Source: Bacteroidota bacterium
GTDB lineage: Bacteria > Bacteroidota > Bacteroidia > Sphingobacteriales > Sphingobacteriaceae
Direction: 5' to 3'
Assembly (NCBI GenBank): GCA_013286565.1
Contig: JABDFM010000018.1
Span: 1-51,977 of the forward strand
Length of the DNA: 51,977 bases
Below are positions 1 through 8,451 of the stretch, piece by piece. Numbering within the stretch: position 1 is the first letter of the stretch; the number at the start of each line of letters is the position of its first letter. A model generated the notes under the pieces. It ran no database searches. It was not told the DNA's origin and worked only from the letters and a program-made list of their open reading frames with translations. Position numbers and translations under genes: made by a program.

Positions 1-220
1 GTTGCATGAATTGCTTTTTGGCAAGTACATCACCTTTTGCCAGGGTCATATAATCGGTATTGCCCTGCACGGCATTGATAGGGTCATCAGTAGCCGATGT
101 TTTAAACAATTCTTTAACTGCCCGTTTTACGGAAACGTGTTCCGCATTTGCCCTGTCCTGGAAACGCAGCCCGAAACCCGCCCTCGCGTATAAATGCTTT
201 ACCTGTTTAAAATTATCCAT
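1..220 (-). CDS. DUF1800 family protein, N-terminal fragment
   Basis: The minus strand reads an open frame from an ATG at 220 down to the window edge, 73 codons with no stop. The translation begins MDNFKQVKHLYARAGFG, which matches the usual N-terminus of DUF1800 proteins (a His-Leu-x-x-Arg-Ala-Gly-Phe-Gly box). Family members are secreted or periplasmic proteins of unknown biochemistry, commonly paired with DUF1501 genes; the partner would lie outside this window. No signal peptide is visible before the box in this start choice. The gene diverges from the DUF3857 array that starts about 110 bases away. The family call rests on the short N-terminal motif only. Confidence 0.7.
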   Translation of the reverse strand, partial: MDNFKQVKHLYARAGFGLRFQDRANAEHVSVKRAVKELFKTSATDDPINAVQGNTDYMTLAKGDVLAKKQFMQ

Positions 221-304
221 GAGATTAGTATGACTATTCTATTTTCATTAGGTTTAAGCCAAATGGCCCTGCAACTTAAATTAATATTTTTACCTTGGTT
301 CTGT

Positions 305-331
305 TATATTAGATTTACTAAACCATTGCAA
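305..331 (+). promoter_or_regulatory. -7-like box and leader of DUF3857 copy A
   Basis: TATATTAG at 305-312 lies 27 bases before the proposed TTG start. In copies B, C and D, TATATTCG lies 26 bases before the ATG. The downstream ACTAAACC also resembles the AACCAAA of the other leaders. It is a degenerate version of the leader shared by copies B-D and supports the TTG start. Confidence 0.4.
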
Positions 332-2242
332 TTGAAAAGACTTTTTACCCTGTTCGTTTTATTCTTTATCACATTAATTGCAAAAGGCCAGACGAAGCCC
401 TTTGGCGTAGTTGATACTGCCGATCTCAAAATGACAACTTGTGATTTTGAAAAGGGTGCTAACGCTTTGGTATTATTTGATGAGGCACAAGCTCACTACA
501 GATTTTCGTCAGTAAAAATTGAACGGCATAAAAGAATTAAAATTCTTAATGATAAGGGGATGGATGCCGCTAAGGTCCGTATTGAATATTATGGTGCCCA
601 CAACGATGAAACTATATCTGACATTAAAGCGCAAACCATTAACCTCAACCGCAATAATGTTATAGAATATACGCCCGTTGATAAACCACTTATATATATT
701 CAAAATGTAGATAAAGAAACTAACGCTGTGGTTTTTACTTTTCCGAATGTAAAACCGGGCTCAATAGTGGAGTTTACGTATAAATGGTCTACACCATATC
801 CCGGTAATTTCCCCGATTGGCTTTTTCAGTCTGATTTGCCAACCCGTTATAGTGAATTACAAGTAGAGTTTAGTAAAGATTACACGTTTAAATTTATAAA
901 AAAAGTTAGCCAAAAATTCAGCAGGGATTCAAGTATTTTTATGAATGGCAAAAATGACAACGGAGGAATTAAATATATCTGGGCCCTGAAAAATGTTCAT
1001 AGCCTTGCGGAAGAACCTTATATGTCATCATTAACCGATAATATACAAGCTATTATGTTCCAGGTATCAGCACGGTATGAAAGGACCTGGAACGAAATTA
1101 CCAATAACATGCTTAAGGATGAGGATTTTGGCTCACAATTAAGTGCCGATATTTATTTAAACGATCAGGATGCTATACTCGCTAAGATAAATGCGTTAAA
1201 AACGGAGGATAAAAAGATTGCTTATATTTTTGATCTTGTTAAGAAATCAGTGACCTGGAATAATTTTGACAATGTATATACGGATGATGGCATTAAAAAA
1301 GCCTGGAACAAAAAATCAGGAAATGCTGCAGAAATAAATATTATTCTCTACCATTTTCTCAAAAAGGCGGGCTTAAATGTTTATCCGGTGTGTGTTAATA
1401 CACATGGTAAAATTATAGAAGATTACGCCACCACGCATCAGCTGAATAAAATTATAAATTACGTTATTGTTGGTAATAGCAATCCATACATTTTAGATGC
1501 CACCAACAAATACAACGTTTATAATGAAGTGCCTTTTTATTTGCTTAATTCAAATGGATTGTTAATACATCCCGAAGGAGGCTACCCTCTATTTATTAAA
1601 ATTGAAAATAACTCTCCAAAAAGGAATGTGGTTTTTATTAACGCAGAAATTACGGCCGGAGGCAAAATAAAAGGAACTGCACAAATCGCCAATTTAAGTT
1701 ACAATAAAATAAATAGCATAAAAAAATATAAAGATTTAGGCGAAAAAGGTTATAAGGATGACTTGAAGGATAACGATAATAATTTAAAAATAGACTCCAT
1801 GAAACTCATAAACATGGAAACAGATTCATTGCCTTTGATACAAAATTTAAAGTTCAGTCTCGATCTTAACGGCTCTGATGAAAATTACATTTATTTTAAC
1901 CCCAACTTGTTTACCGGATTAAATACAAACCCGTTTTTAAGTGAAGAGCGATATTCAGATATAGATTTTAAATATTTAAAAAATTACATCATCAACGGAT
2001 TATACAAAATACCTGTGGGTTATGTCATAGAAGCACTGCCGAAAAGCCAGGCCTTAATAATGCCGGATAAAAGCATAATGATGAAGAGAGCGACCGGCAT
2101 AGATGACGGCTCTATAGTGATTAATTACGTGATCACTTTTACAAGATCATATTATACCAAAGATGAATACGTAGCTATTCGGGAATTCTACAAAAAAATG
2201 TATGAAATGCTGAATGAGCAGATAGTGCTAAAAAAGTCATAG
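332..2242 (+). CDS. Secreted DUF3857 / pseudo-transglutaminase protein, copy A
   Basis: First of five consecutive DUF3857 proteins, 636 aa from a TTG at 332. That start aligns LKRLFTLF with the MNKFFTLL of the next copies and gives a signal peptide ending near AKGQ. The frame stays open upstream, but an earlier start would overlap the divergent DUF1800 gene. Domains seen: DUF3857 beta domain (about residues 40-190), transglutaminase-like core (about 260-400), C-terminal beta region ending in a conserved QIVLKKS tail. The catalytic triad is broken: the Cys position is Ala332 (in GNAAE), the His position is Lys373, and only the Asp (Asp389, in LDAT) remains. It is therefore predicted to be a non-catalytic periplasmic or outer-membrane-associated protein. 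Its partner or ligand is unknown. Confidence 0.8.
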   Translation: MKRLFTLFVLFFITLIAKGQTKPFGVVDTADLKMTTCDFEKGANALVLFDEAQAHYRFSSVKIERHKRIKILNDKGMDAAKVRIEYYGAHNDETISDIKAQTINLNRNNVIEYTPVDKPLIYIQNVDKETNAVVFTFPNVKPGSIVEFTYKWSTPYPGNFPDWLFQSDLPTRYSELQVEFSKDYTFKFIKKVSQKFSRDSSIFMNGKNDNGGIKYIWALKNVHSLAEEPYMSSLTDNIQAIMFQVSARYERTWNEITNNMLKDEDFGSQLSADIYLNDQDAILAKINALKTEDKKIAYIFDLVKKSVTWNNFDNVYTDDGIKKAWNKKSGNAAEINIILYHFLKKAGLNVYPVCVNTHGKIIEDYATTHQLNKIINYVIVGNSNPYILDATNKYNVYNEVPFYLLNSNGLLIHPEGGYPLFIKIENNSPKRNVVFINAEITAGGKIKGTAQIANLSYNKINSIKKYKDLGEKGYKDDLKDNDNNLKIDSMKLINMETDSLPLIQNLKFSLDLNGSDENYIYFNPNLFTGLNTNPFLSEERYSDIDFKYLKNYIINGLYKIPVGYVIEALPKSQALIMPDKSIMMKRATGIDDGSIVINYVITFTRSYYTKDEYVAIREFYKKMYEMLNEQIVLKKS

Positions 2243-2313
2243 CTTCTTTTAAGTTAAAAAACGCGCAGCTTTATAATTAGACCTATAATTTTTACAAAAA
2301 TGCATTGTTAGCG

Positions 2314-2349
2314 GAGTTCTTATTATATTCGGAAAACCAAACCCTCATT
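2314..2349 (+). promoter_or_regulatory. Conserved 36-nt leader of copy B
   Basis: The 36 bases before the ATG are nearly identical to those before copies C and D, with the shared core TTATATTCGGAAAACCAAA. TATATTCG (2324-2331) resembles the Bacteroidota -7 box TAnnTTTG. A TTG 16 bases upstream (2305-2307) could be a -33 element. Each paralog may therefore have its own promoter. Confidence 0.5.
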
Positions 2350-4377
2350 ATGAATAAATTTTTTACACTGCTATTTCTTGGGACTATAGCTTTCACTGCA
2401 AGAGCACAAACAGCCCCCTCAACACAACCTTACGGAAAGATAGACCAGGCCGATCTTGAAATGAAGGCTTGTGACTTTGAAAAAGATGCTAATGCCGAGG
2501 TACTTTTTAATAAAGGAAACCTCTATTATGGAGATGATCTAAAATCCATTGTTATAGAGAGCCATAAGCGAATTAAAATTTTTAACGAGAATGGGAACAA
2601 GGAGGCCAATATACAAATACCTTATGAGGGTGGTGATCATAAAGAATACATTAACGGGATAGAAGCCGAGACGATCAATTTGGTTGACGGAAAGGTTGAA
2701 ATAACAAAGCTTGATAAAAAATTGATCTATAATAAAGTTATTGATAAATGGCACAGCGAAGTAACATTTGCCATGCCAAATATAAAACCAGGGTGTATAA
2801 TAGAATATAAATACAAATGGAACGCCAACTATAATGCTGCTATACCTTATTGGGATTTCCAGGAAAGAATACCTGTGAGATATAGTGAATTGGCTACCTC
2901 AATTCCCGACGTCTTTTATTTCAGGCCCGATCCGCGAATGCATCAACCTTTGATAAGACATACGGTTGCCACAGACACAAAAGTTATGAAAGTGTTAACG
3001 CACACTTTTGATACGGGTGGAACGGGAAACGGAGCAACAGGTACACAGGATTCAGAAACTTTCACATACAATGTTGAAAATGAAGTAAGGGGAATGGCCA
3101 ATATCGCATCGTTACCCCAGGAGCCTTATATGTCATCGTTTGCGGATAATGTACAATCAATTGGCCTTAACCTTGTTAGCGTAAAGCCGATTAATGGGTT
3201 TAATAGCACGCTTTCAGATACCTGGGCTAAGGTTGGAGGAATATTAGCTGATGATGAAGACTTTGGCGATCAGCTTAAAAGAAGTTTAAATAAGGAACGC
3301 GATATTATTAATACGGCATCAGGGCTAAAGACCGGGGATGAAAAAATTGCCTATATTTTTAATGAAGTAAAAAATGGAATGAAGTGGAACGGCGTTGACC
3401 GTTGGTATACTATAGATGGTACTTCAAAGGCGTGGGACAACAAAACCGGGAATTCAGCTGAAATTAATTTAATATTATATCATTTGCTCAAACAATCGGG
3501 AATAAATGCCTACCCTATGGTTGTCGGTACAAGGGATTATGGCAAGGTTTCGCGGTATAACACATCAACTATTGAGTTTAACAGGGCCGTGGTTTACGTT
3601 CCGGTTGATAGCATAAAATATTATGTACTCGATGCTACGGGGAAATATAATCTATACAATGAAACACCTGCTGAATTGCTTAATTCGCTAGGTCTGTACA
3701 TTGATAAATCAAAAAAGCTTTTTGATACAGTTTATTTGAAAAATGATTTATCGGTGAGGCAGATAGTAATGATAAATGGAAATATAAAAGCGGATGGTAA
3801 ATTAGATGGAACTGCTCAGCTTGTCAGTTTTGGCTACAACAAGGTGAACACCGTGAAAAACTACAAGGAGAATGGTGAGAAAAAATATATGGACAACCTG
3901 AGTGATGGCGATAATAATTTAAAAATATCTGCTGTTAAGTTTGAGGGTATGGATGTGGATACATTGCCGTTAACACAAAAAGTTGACTTTAACCTTGATC
4001 TTGTCGGTTCAGATGGGAACTATATTTATTTAAATCCAAACTTATTTACATCGCTAAAGAAAAATCTGTTTTTAAGCGATAAACGGATGACAGATATTGA
4101 TTTCGGATACCTGCAAAATTATTCCATAAATGGTACGTATAAAATGCCTCCAGGTTACAAAATCGACGTATTACCAAAAACTGTTACTATAATTATGCCC
4201 GACAGAAGCATCACCTTTAAGCGAATTATACAAGAGCAGGATGGAGATATTATAGTGCGGTATAGTATAAATTATACTAAGGCAGAATATTCAAAAGATA
4301 ATTACTCTGATTTTCATGAGTTTTACAAAAAAATGTATGAGTTATTGAATGAGCAGATCGTATTGAAAAAGTCATAG
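2350..4377 (+). CDS. Secreted DUF3857 / pseudo-transglutaminase protein, copy B
   Basis: This 675-aa paralog of copies A, C and D starts at the ATG of MNKFFTLLFLG. A longer frame exists, but the leader shared with copies C and D fixes this start. Signal peptide cleavage is expected after TARAQ. DUF3857 occupies about residues 50-200, the transglutaminase-like core about 300-440, and a C-terminal beta region ends in EQIVLKKS. Relative to the active copy E, the nucleophile Cys is Ser369 (in TGNSAE) and the His is Arg412 (in FNRAVV). The Asp428 equivalent is kept (VLDAT). The spacing from the nucleophile position to the His position is 43 residues, exactly as in copy E, so the substitution assignments are firm. 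A linker around residues 205-240 is longer than in copy D and Gly/Thr-rich. Confidence 0.82.
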   Translation: MNKFFTLLFLGTIAFTARAQTAPSTQPYGKIDQADLEMKACDFEKDANAEVLFNKGNLYYGDDLKSIVIESHKRIKIFNENGNKEANIQIPYEGGDHKEYINGIEAETINLVDGKVEITKLDKKLIYNKVIDKWHSEVTFAMPNIKPGCIIEYKYKWNANYNAAIPYWDFQERIPVRYSELATSIPDVFYFRPDPRMHQPLIRHTVATDTKVMKVLTHTFDTGGTGNGATGTQDSETFTYNVENEVRGMANIASLPQEPYMSSFADNVQSIGLNLVSVKPINGFNSTLSDTWAKVGGILADDEDFGDQLKRSLNKERDIINTASGLKTGDEKIAYIFNEVKNGMKWNGVDRWYTIDGTSKAWDNKTGNSAEINLILYHLLKQSGINAYPMVVGTRDYGKVSRYNTSTIEFNRAVVYVPVDSIKYYVLDATGKYNLYNETPAELLNSLGLYIDKSKKLFDTVYLKNDLSVRQIVMINGNIKADGKLDGTAQLVSFGYNKVNTVKNYKENGEKKYMDNLSDGDNNLKISAVKFEGMDVDTLPLTQKVDFNLDLVGSDGNYIYLNPNLFTSLKKNLFLSDKRMTDIDFGYLQNYSINGTYKMPPGYKIDVLPKTVTIIMPDRSITFKRIIQEQDGDIIVRYSINYTKAEYSKDNYSDFHEFYKKMYELLNEQIVLKKS

Positions 4378-4406
4378 ATCTTTTCAATTAAGGTAACCTA
4401 TTAATA

Positions 4407-4442
4407 GAGTTATTATTATATTCGGAAAACCAAAGCCTTATA
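4407..4442 (+). promoter_or_regulatory. Conserved 36-nt leader of copy C
   Basis: Same length and core (TTATATTCGGAAAACCAAA) as the leaders of copies B and D, ending directly at the ATG. TATATTCG is a candidate -7 box. No convincing -33 element is seen. Confidence 0.5.
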
Positions 4443-6422
4443 ATGAATAAATTTTTTACACTGTTACTTTTCGGGACTATAGCTTTCACCTCGAAAGCGC
4501 AAACTGTTCCTTCAACACAACCTTACGGAAAAATAGACCAGGCCGACCTTGAAATGAAAGCCTGCGATTTTGAAAAAGATGCCAATGCCGAGGTGTTGTT
4601 TGAAAAAGGCAATGTTTATTTTAGCAGTGATTTTAATATTATTACTAATGAGATACACAAACGTGTTAAAATTTTTAATGATAATGGTAAAAAAGAAGCG
4701 GATGTCCATATTGAATATTATGGCGGTAGCCGGCTTGAGTATATTACCGGTGTACAGGCCCAAACCATCAATTTAATTGACGGAAAAATACAGATCACAA
4801 AAATTGATAAAAGCCAGATATTCACTAAATCTATTGATAAGGTACGCAGTGAATTGACCTTTACATTACCAAATGTTAAGCCGGGCTGCGTGATAGAATA
4901 TAAATATTCTATTAGTACAAATGATAGTTTTGATATGCCATCGTGGTACTTCCAGGAAAAAATACCAGTAAGATATAGCGAGTTCAATATTTCAATACCC
5001 GATCTCTTTTATTTCAGAAGACAACCAAACATAACCCAATCCTTTGTAAAACACACCACATCAAGCGAGGGAAGAAGTTATATACCCCCCCGCGAAACGA
5101 ATGGTTATCCATATAACGAAGAAATGGAAACATGGGGGATGGCTAACATACCATCATTGCCCGATGAGCCATTCATGTCTTCATTCGAGGATAATTTGCA
5201 ATCGATTCGTTTTCAACTGGTTTCGTTCAGGCCAATAGGTGGTTTCCAATCAACCGGAAGCGACTCATGGGCAAAAGTTGGCGGGCACCTTAGTGATGAC
5301 GAAGATTTTGGCGGCCAACTTAAAAGAAAGTTGAATAATGAAGATGTTATCATTAGCAAAGCTAAAGCGCTCAAAACCGATGATGATAAAATAGCCTACG
5401 TTTTTAATGAGGTTAAAAAATCAATGAAGTGGAACGAAATAGACCACTGGTACACCAATGATGGTACGTACCGTGCATGGGAAAACAAAACCGGAAATTC
5501 GGCAGAGATCAACCTGGTACTTTATCACCTGCTTAAGCAATCAGGCGTTCAGGTATATCCAATGATAGTAAGTACACGCCAGCACGGTAAAGTACGCCCC
5601 TACTTTACATCTACAGTGCAATTTAACAGGGCAGTTGTTTATGCACCAATTGATAGCAATAAAGAATATATACTTGATGCAACAGGGAAGTATAATCAGT
5701 ACAATGAAACTCCGGCCGAACTGCTTAACTCATCCGGCTTGTATATTGACAAATCAAAAAATTTGTATGATATCATTTACCTAAGAAATGATTTGCCTGC
5801 AAGGCAGATAGTTTTAATAGACGCTGACATAAAACCCGGGGGTAAATTAGAGGGTACCGCGCAAATCAGCAGTAACAGTTATTACAAGATCGATGCAAAA
5901 GAACGCTACAAAAAAGACGGTGAAAAAAAATACATCGATTATTTGCGTGATGATGATAATAACCTGAAAATATCCTCGCTGACGTTTGAGAACATGGATG
6001 TGGATACATTACCCCTAACGCAGAATATTAAGTTTGATCTTGACCTGGCAGGATCTGATGAGAATTATATTTATTTAAATCCGAACCTTTTCACCTCTCT
6101 TAAAAGCAATCCGTTTTTGAGCGAGAACCGGATGACGGATATTGACTTTGGTTACATGAGAAGCTATTCCATCAACGGTGTTTATAAGATCCCAGCAGGT
6201 TATAAAACGGATGCCATACCCAAAAGCGTTACCATAATAATGCCCGATAAAAGCGTAAGCTTTAAACGATTTGTAGCGGAACAGAACGGAATTATTATAT
6301 TACGGTACAACATAAATTATAATAAGTCGGAATATTCAAAAGATACTTATCCTGATTTTCATGAGTTTTTTAAGAAAATGCACGAAATGCTGAATGAACA
6401 GATCATATTAAAAAAATCATAG
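4443..6422 (+). CDS. Secreted DUF3857 / pseudo-transglutaminase protein, copy C
   Basis: This 659-aa paralog is closest to copy B: the first 30 residues and the C-terminal third are almost collinear with it. Signal peptide MNKFFTLLLFGTIAFTSKAQ, then DUF3857, a transglutaminase-like core and a C-terminal beta region ending EQIILKKS. The catalytic Cys is replaced by Ser353 (in TGNSAE) and the His by Arg396 (in FNRAVV), 43 residues apart as in the active copy E. The Asp in LDATGKY is intact. A conserved enzyme fold with lost catalytic groups points to a binding or structural role, but the ligand cannot be read from sequence. It lies 65 bases after copy B and carries its own leader. Confidence 0.82.
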   Translation: MNKFFTLLLFGTIAFTSKAQTVPSTQPYGKIDQADLEMKACDFEKDANAEVLFEKGNVYFSSDFNIITNEIHKRVKIFNDNGKKEADVHIEYYGGSRLEYITGVQAQTINLIDGKIQITKIDKSQIFTKSIDKVRSELTFTLPNVKPGCVIEYKYSISTNDSFDMPSWYFQEKIPVRYSEFNISIPDLFYFRRQPNITQSFVKHTTSSEGRSYIPPRETNGYPYNEEMETWGMANIPSLPDEPFMSSFEDNLQSIRFQLVSFRPIGGFQSTGSDSWAKVGGHLSDDEDFGGQLKRKLNNEDVIISKAKALKTDDDKIAYVFNEVKKSMKWNEIDHWYTNDGTYRAWENKTGNSAEINLVLYHLLKQSGVQVYPMIVSTRQHGKVRPYFTSTVQFNRAVVYAPIDSNKEYILDATGKYNQYNETPAELLNSSGLYIDKSKNLYDIIYLRNDLPARQIVLIDADIKPGGKLEGTAQISSNSYYKIDAKERYKKDGEKKYIDYLRDDDNNLKISSLTFENMDVDTLPLTQNIKFDLDLAGSDENYIYLNPNLFTSLKSNPFLSENRMTDIDFGYMRSYSINGVYKIPAGYKTDAIPKSVTIIMPDKSVSFKRFVAEQNGIIILRYNINYNKSEYSKDTYPDFHEFFKKMHEMLNEQIILKKS

Positions 6423-6464
6423 TTTTCTAAATTAAACAAGGCCTGATTTTTAATTGATTTATAT

Positions 6465-6504
6465 TTTTTTACACCTCTCATTACTTTTTTACACCTCTCA
6501 TTAC
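6465..6504. repeat. 20-bp tandem duplication upstream of copy D
   Basis: ACACCTCTCATTAC preceded by six T is present twice head to tail (6465-6484 and 6485-6504). It sits directly before the copy D leader and is absent from the other intergenic gaps of the array. Confidence 0.85.
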
Positions 6505-6506
6505 TA

Positions 6507-6542
6507 TAGTTATCATTATATTCGGAAAACCAAAACCTCACA
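6507..6542 (+). promoter_or_regulatory. Conserved 36-nt leader of copy D
   Basis: Third copy of the leader, again exactly 36 bases long before the ATG with the core TTATATTCGGAAAACCAAA. It follows the tandem 20-mer, so the upstream half of any promoter differs from that of copies B and C. Confidence 0.5.
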
Positions 6543-8447
6543 ATGCGTAAATTTTTTACATTACCGCTTTTTTGTGCATTTTCTCTTACCGCTATGGCAC
6601 AAAAAACGCCTGTCCTGCAGCCATATGGCAAGGTAGACCAGGCTGATCTGGAAATGAAAGACTGTGATTTTGAAAAAGGCGCCAATGCGATGGTACTGTT
6701 TGACCACGGGGTTATGGATGGAAAAGCAGGCTTACCAATGGGCCATCACACCCGGATCAAAATTTTTAATGATTTTGGCAAAGGAGCAGGAGTTGTAATT
6801 TTAGAGTACCTCAGCACCGGATACGATGTTGGCATTGCCGATATAAAAGGTGAAACAATAAACCTTGAGAATGGCAAAATTGAGATCACGCCGCTCGATA
6901 AAAAACAGATATACAAAGAGGAGATCGATAAGTGGCATTCTGCTTTGAAATTTGCGATGCCAAATGTAAAAGCAGGCTCTATTATTGAGTTTACCTACAG
7001 AGAGTATCCCCGCTCCGTTTGGAATTTCCAGAATTTTATCCCTGTACGGTATAGTGAGGTTGAGTTAAATCTCCCGGCTACGATTGATTTTAAAAGCATA
7101 CCACATGTAAAACAGCCCTATGTAAAAAGTGTAGGCGAAACAACTGATACCTACCAGGTCAGGGCGATGGCTAATATCCATTCGATGCCTAATGAACCCT
7201 ATATAAGTTCAAGAATCGATAATTTGCAGCATATCGAATTTATAGGTGTCAATACCCGTGTAAGCACCTGGCCTAAAATCGGGAAGATGTTAATTAACGC
7301 CAATGATTTTGGATATGACCTCGATAGAAACCTTACGAATGAGGCTGGCATTATAAAAAAAGCAAAAGAGTTAAGATCTGCTGATGAAAAAATAGCTTTT
7401 ATTTTTGATACGGTCAGAAATAGCATGAAATGGAATGACAGGCTAATGTTTTACACGCAAGATGGAACGGTAAAAGCCTGGGACACAAAATCGGGCAATT
7501 CAGCCGAGATCAATATGATCGTTTATCATTTGCTAAAAAAGGCCGATATAAAAGCGTACCCGCTCATTGTTTGCACAAAAAATAATGGCAAGTTAAATCC
7601 GGCTAACCCCACAATTTTTCTGTTTAACAATACCGTGGTTTACGTCCCTGTTGATAGTACAAAAAACTACGTTCTTGATGCATCAGGCAGGTTTAATCAA
7701 TATAACGTTATACCGAAGAACATACTTAATTCATTTGGTTTAAGCCTTGACCCGCATAATAATATCAACTTTGCTCAAAGGGATAAGGATAATGAAATGG
7801 TTTTTATAAAAAATGACGAACCCGCCATGCGGTCGATTTCTATAAATGCAGAAATTAAAACCGGCGGAAAGATGGAGGGAAATGCCGAGTTAACAAGTTA
7901 CAGCTATAATAAAGTAAATGCTTTACGGCTCTATAATGAAAAAGGGCAAGATAAATACCTTGATACTTTACGAAATAGTGATAACAATTTAACAATATCC
8001 TCATTTAAACGCGAGAATATGGAGGTAGATTCATTACCGCTCACCCAGCAATTTAATTTTAAGCTTGACCTTTCCGGCTCCGACGAAAACTATATTTATT
8101 TTAACACCAATTTATTTAATGGGCTGGGTAAAAACCCTTTCTTTAGCGATGAACGTTTTTCAGATATTGATTTTGGTTATATGGACAATTTCGCGCTGTA
8201 CGGCGTTTATAAATTGCCGACCGGATACAAAACGGATGCTTTGCCTAAACCAATTACTATAGTAATGCCCGATCAAAGTATTATATTTAAACGAACTGTA
8301 GTGGAGGATGATGGAGCTATCCTGGTGAAATATGTGCTTAATCATAAAAAGACGATCTATTTCAGGGAAGAATACCAGGACATTCAAGGGTTCTATAAAA
8401 AAATGCACGAATTGTTAAATGAACAGGTCGTTTTAAAAAAAATCTGA
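6543..8447 (+). CDS. Secreted DUF3857 / pseudo-transglutaminase protein, copy D
   Basis: This 634-aa protein is the most divergent of the four inactive paralogs and has the shortest linker between DUF3857 and the transglutaminase-like core. Signal peptide MRKFFTLPLFCAFSLTAMAQ. The Cys position is Ser320 (in SGNSAE) and the His position is Asn363 (in FNNTVV), again 43 residues apart. Asp is kept in LDASGRF. The C-terminus ends EQVVLKKI. The stop lies 4 bases before the ATG of the catalytic copy E, so D and E are probably translated from one mRNA. That pairing suggests D and E work together, for example as a substrate-binding partner with an enzyme; this is inference from spacing only. Confidence 0.82.
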   Translation: MRKFFTLPLFCAFSLTAMAQKTPVLQPYGKVDQADLEMKDCDFEKGANAMVLFDHGVMDGKAGLPMGHHTRIKIFNDFGKGAGVVILEYLSTGYDVGIADIKGETINLENGKIEITPLDKKQIYKEEIDKWHSALKFAMPNVKAGSIIEFTYREYPRSVWNFQNFIPVRYSEVELNLPATIDFKSIPHVKQPYVKSVGETTDTYQVRAMANIHSMPNEPYISSRIDNLQHIEFIGVNTRVSTWPKIGKMLINANDFGYDLDRNLTNEAGIIKKAKELRSADEKIAFIFDTVRNSMKWNDRLMFYTQDGTVKAWDTKSGNSAEINMIVYHLLKKADIKAYPLIVCTKNNGKLNPANPTIFLFNNTVVYVPVDSTKNYVLDASGRFNQYNVIPKNILNSFGLSLDPHNNINFAQRDKDNEMVFIKNDEPAMRSISINAEIKTGGKMEGNAELTSYSYNKVNALRLYNEKGQDKYLDTLRNSDNNLTISSFKRENMEVDSLPLTQQFNFKLDLSGSDENYIYFNTNLFNGLGKNPFFSDERFSDIDFGYMDNFALYGVYKLPTGYKTDALPKPITIVMPDQSIIFKRTVVEDDGAILVKYVLNHKKTIYFREEYQDIQGFYKKMHELLNEQVVLKKI

Positions 8448-8451
8448 TAGT

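Noticed and set aside
2..193. Open frame of 63 aa on the plus strand at the window start
   Set aside because: It is the shadow of the minus-strand DUF1800 N-terminus, which has a recognisable motif; the plus frame has none.
194..331. 46-residue N-terminal extension of DUF3857 copy A
   Set aside because: It would precede the signal peptide and overlap the divergent DUF1800 gene; the TTG aligns with the paralogs' start codons.
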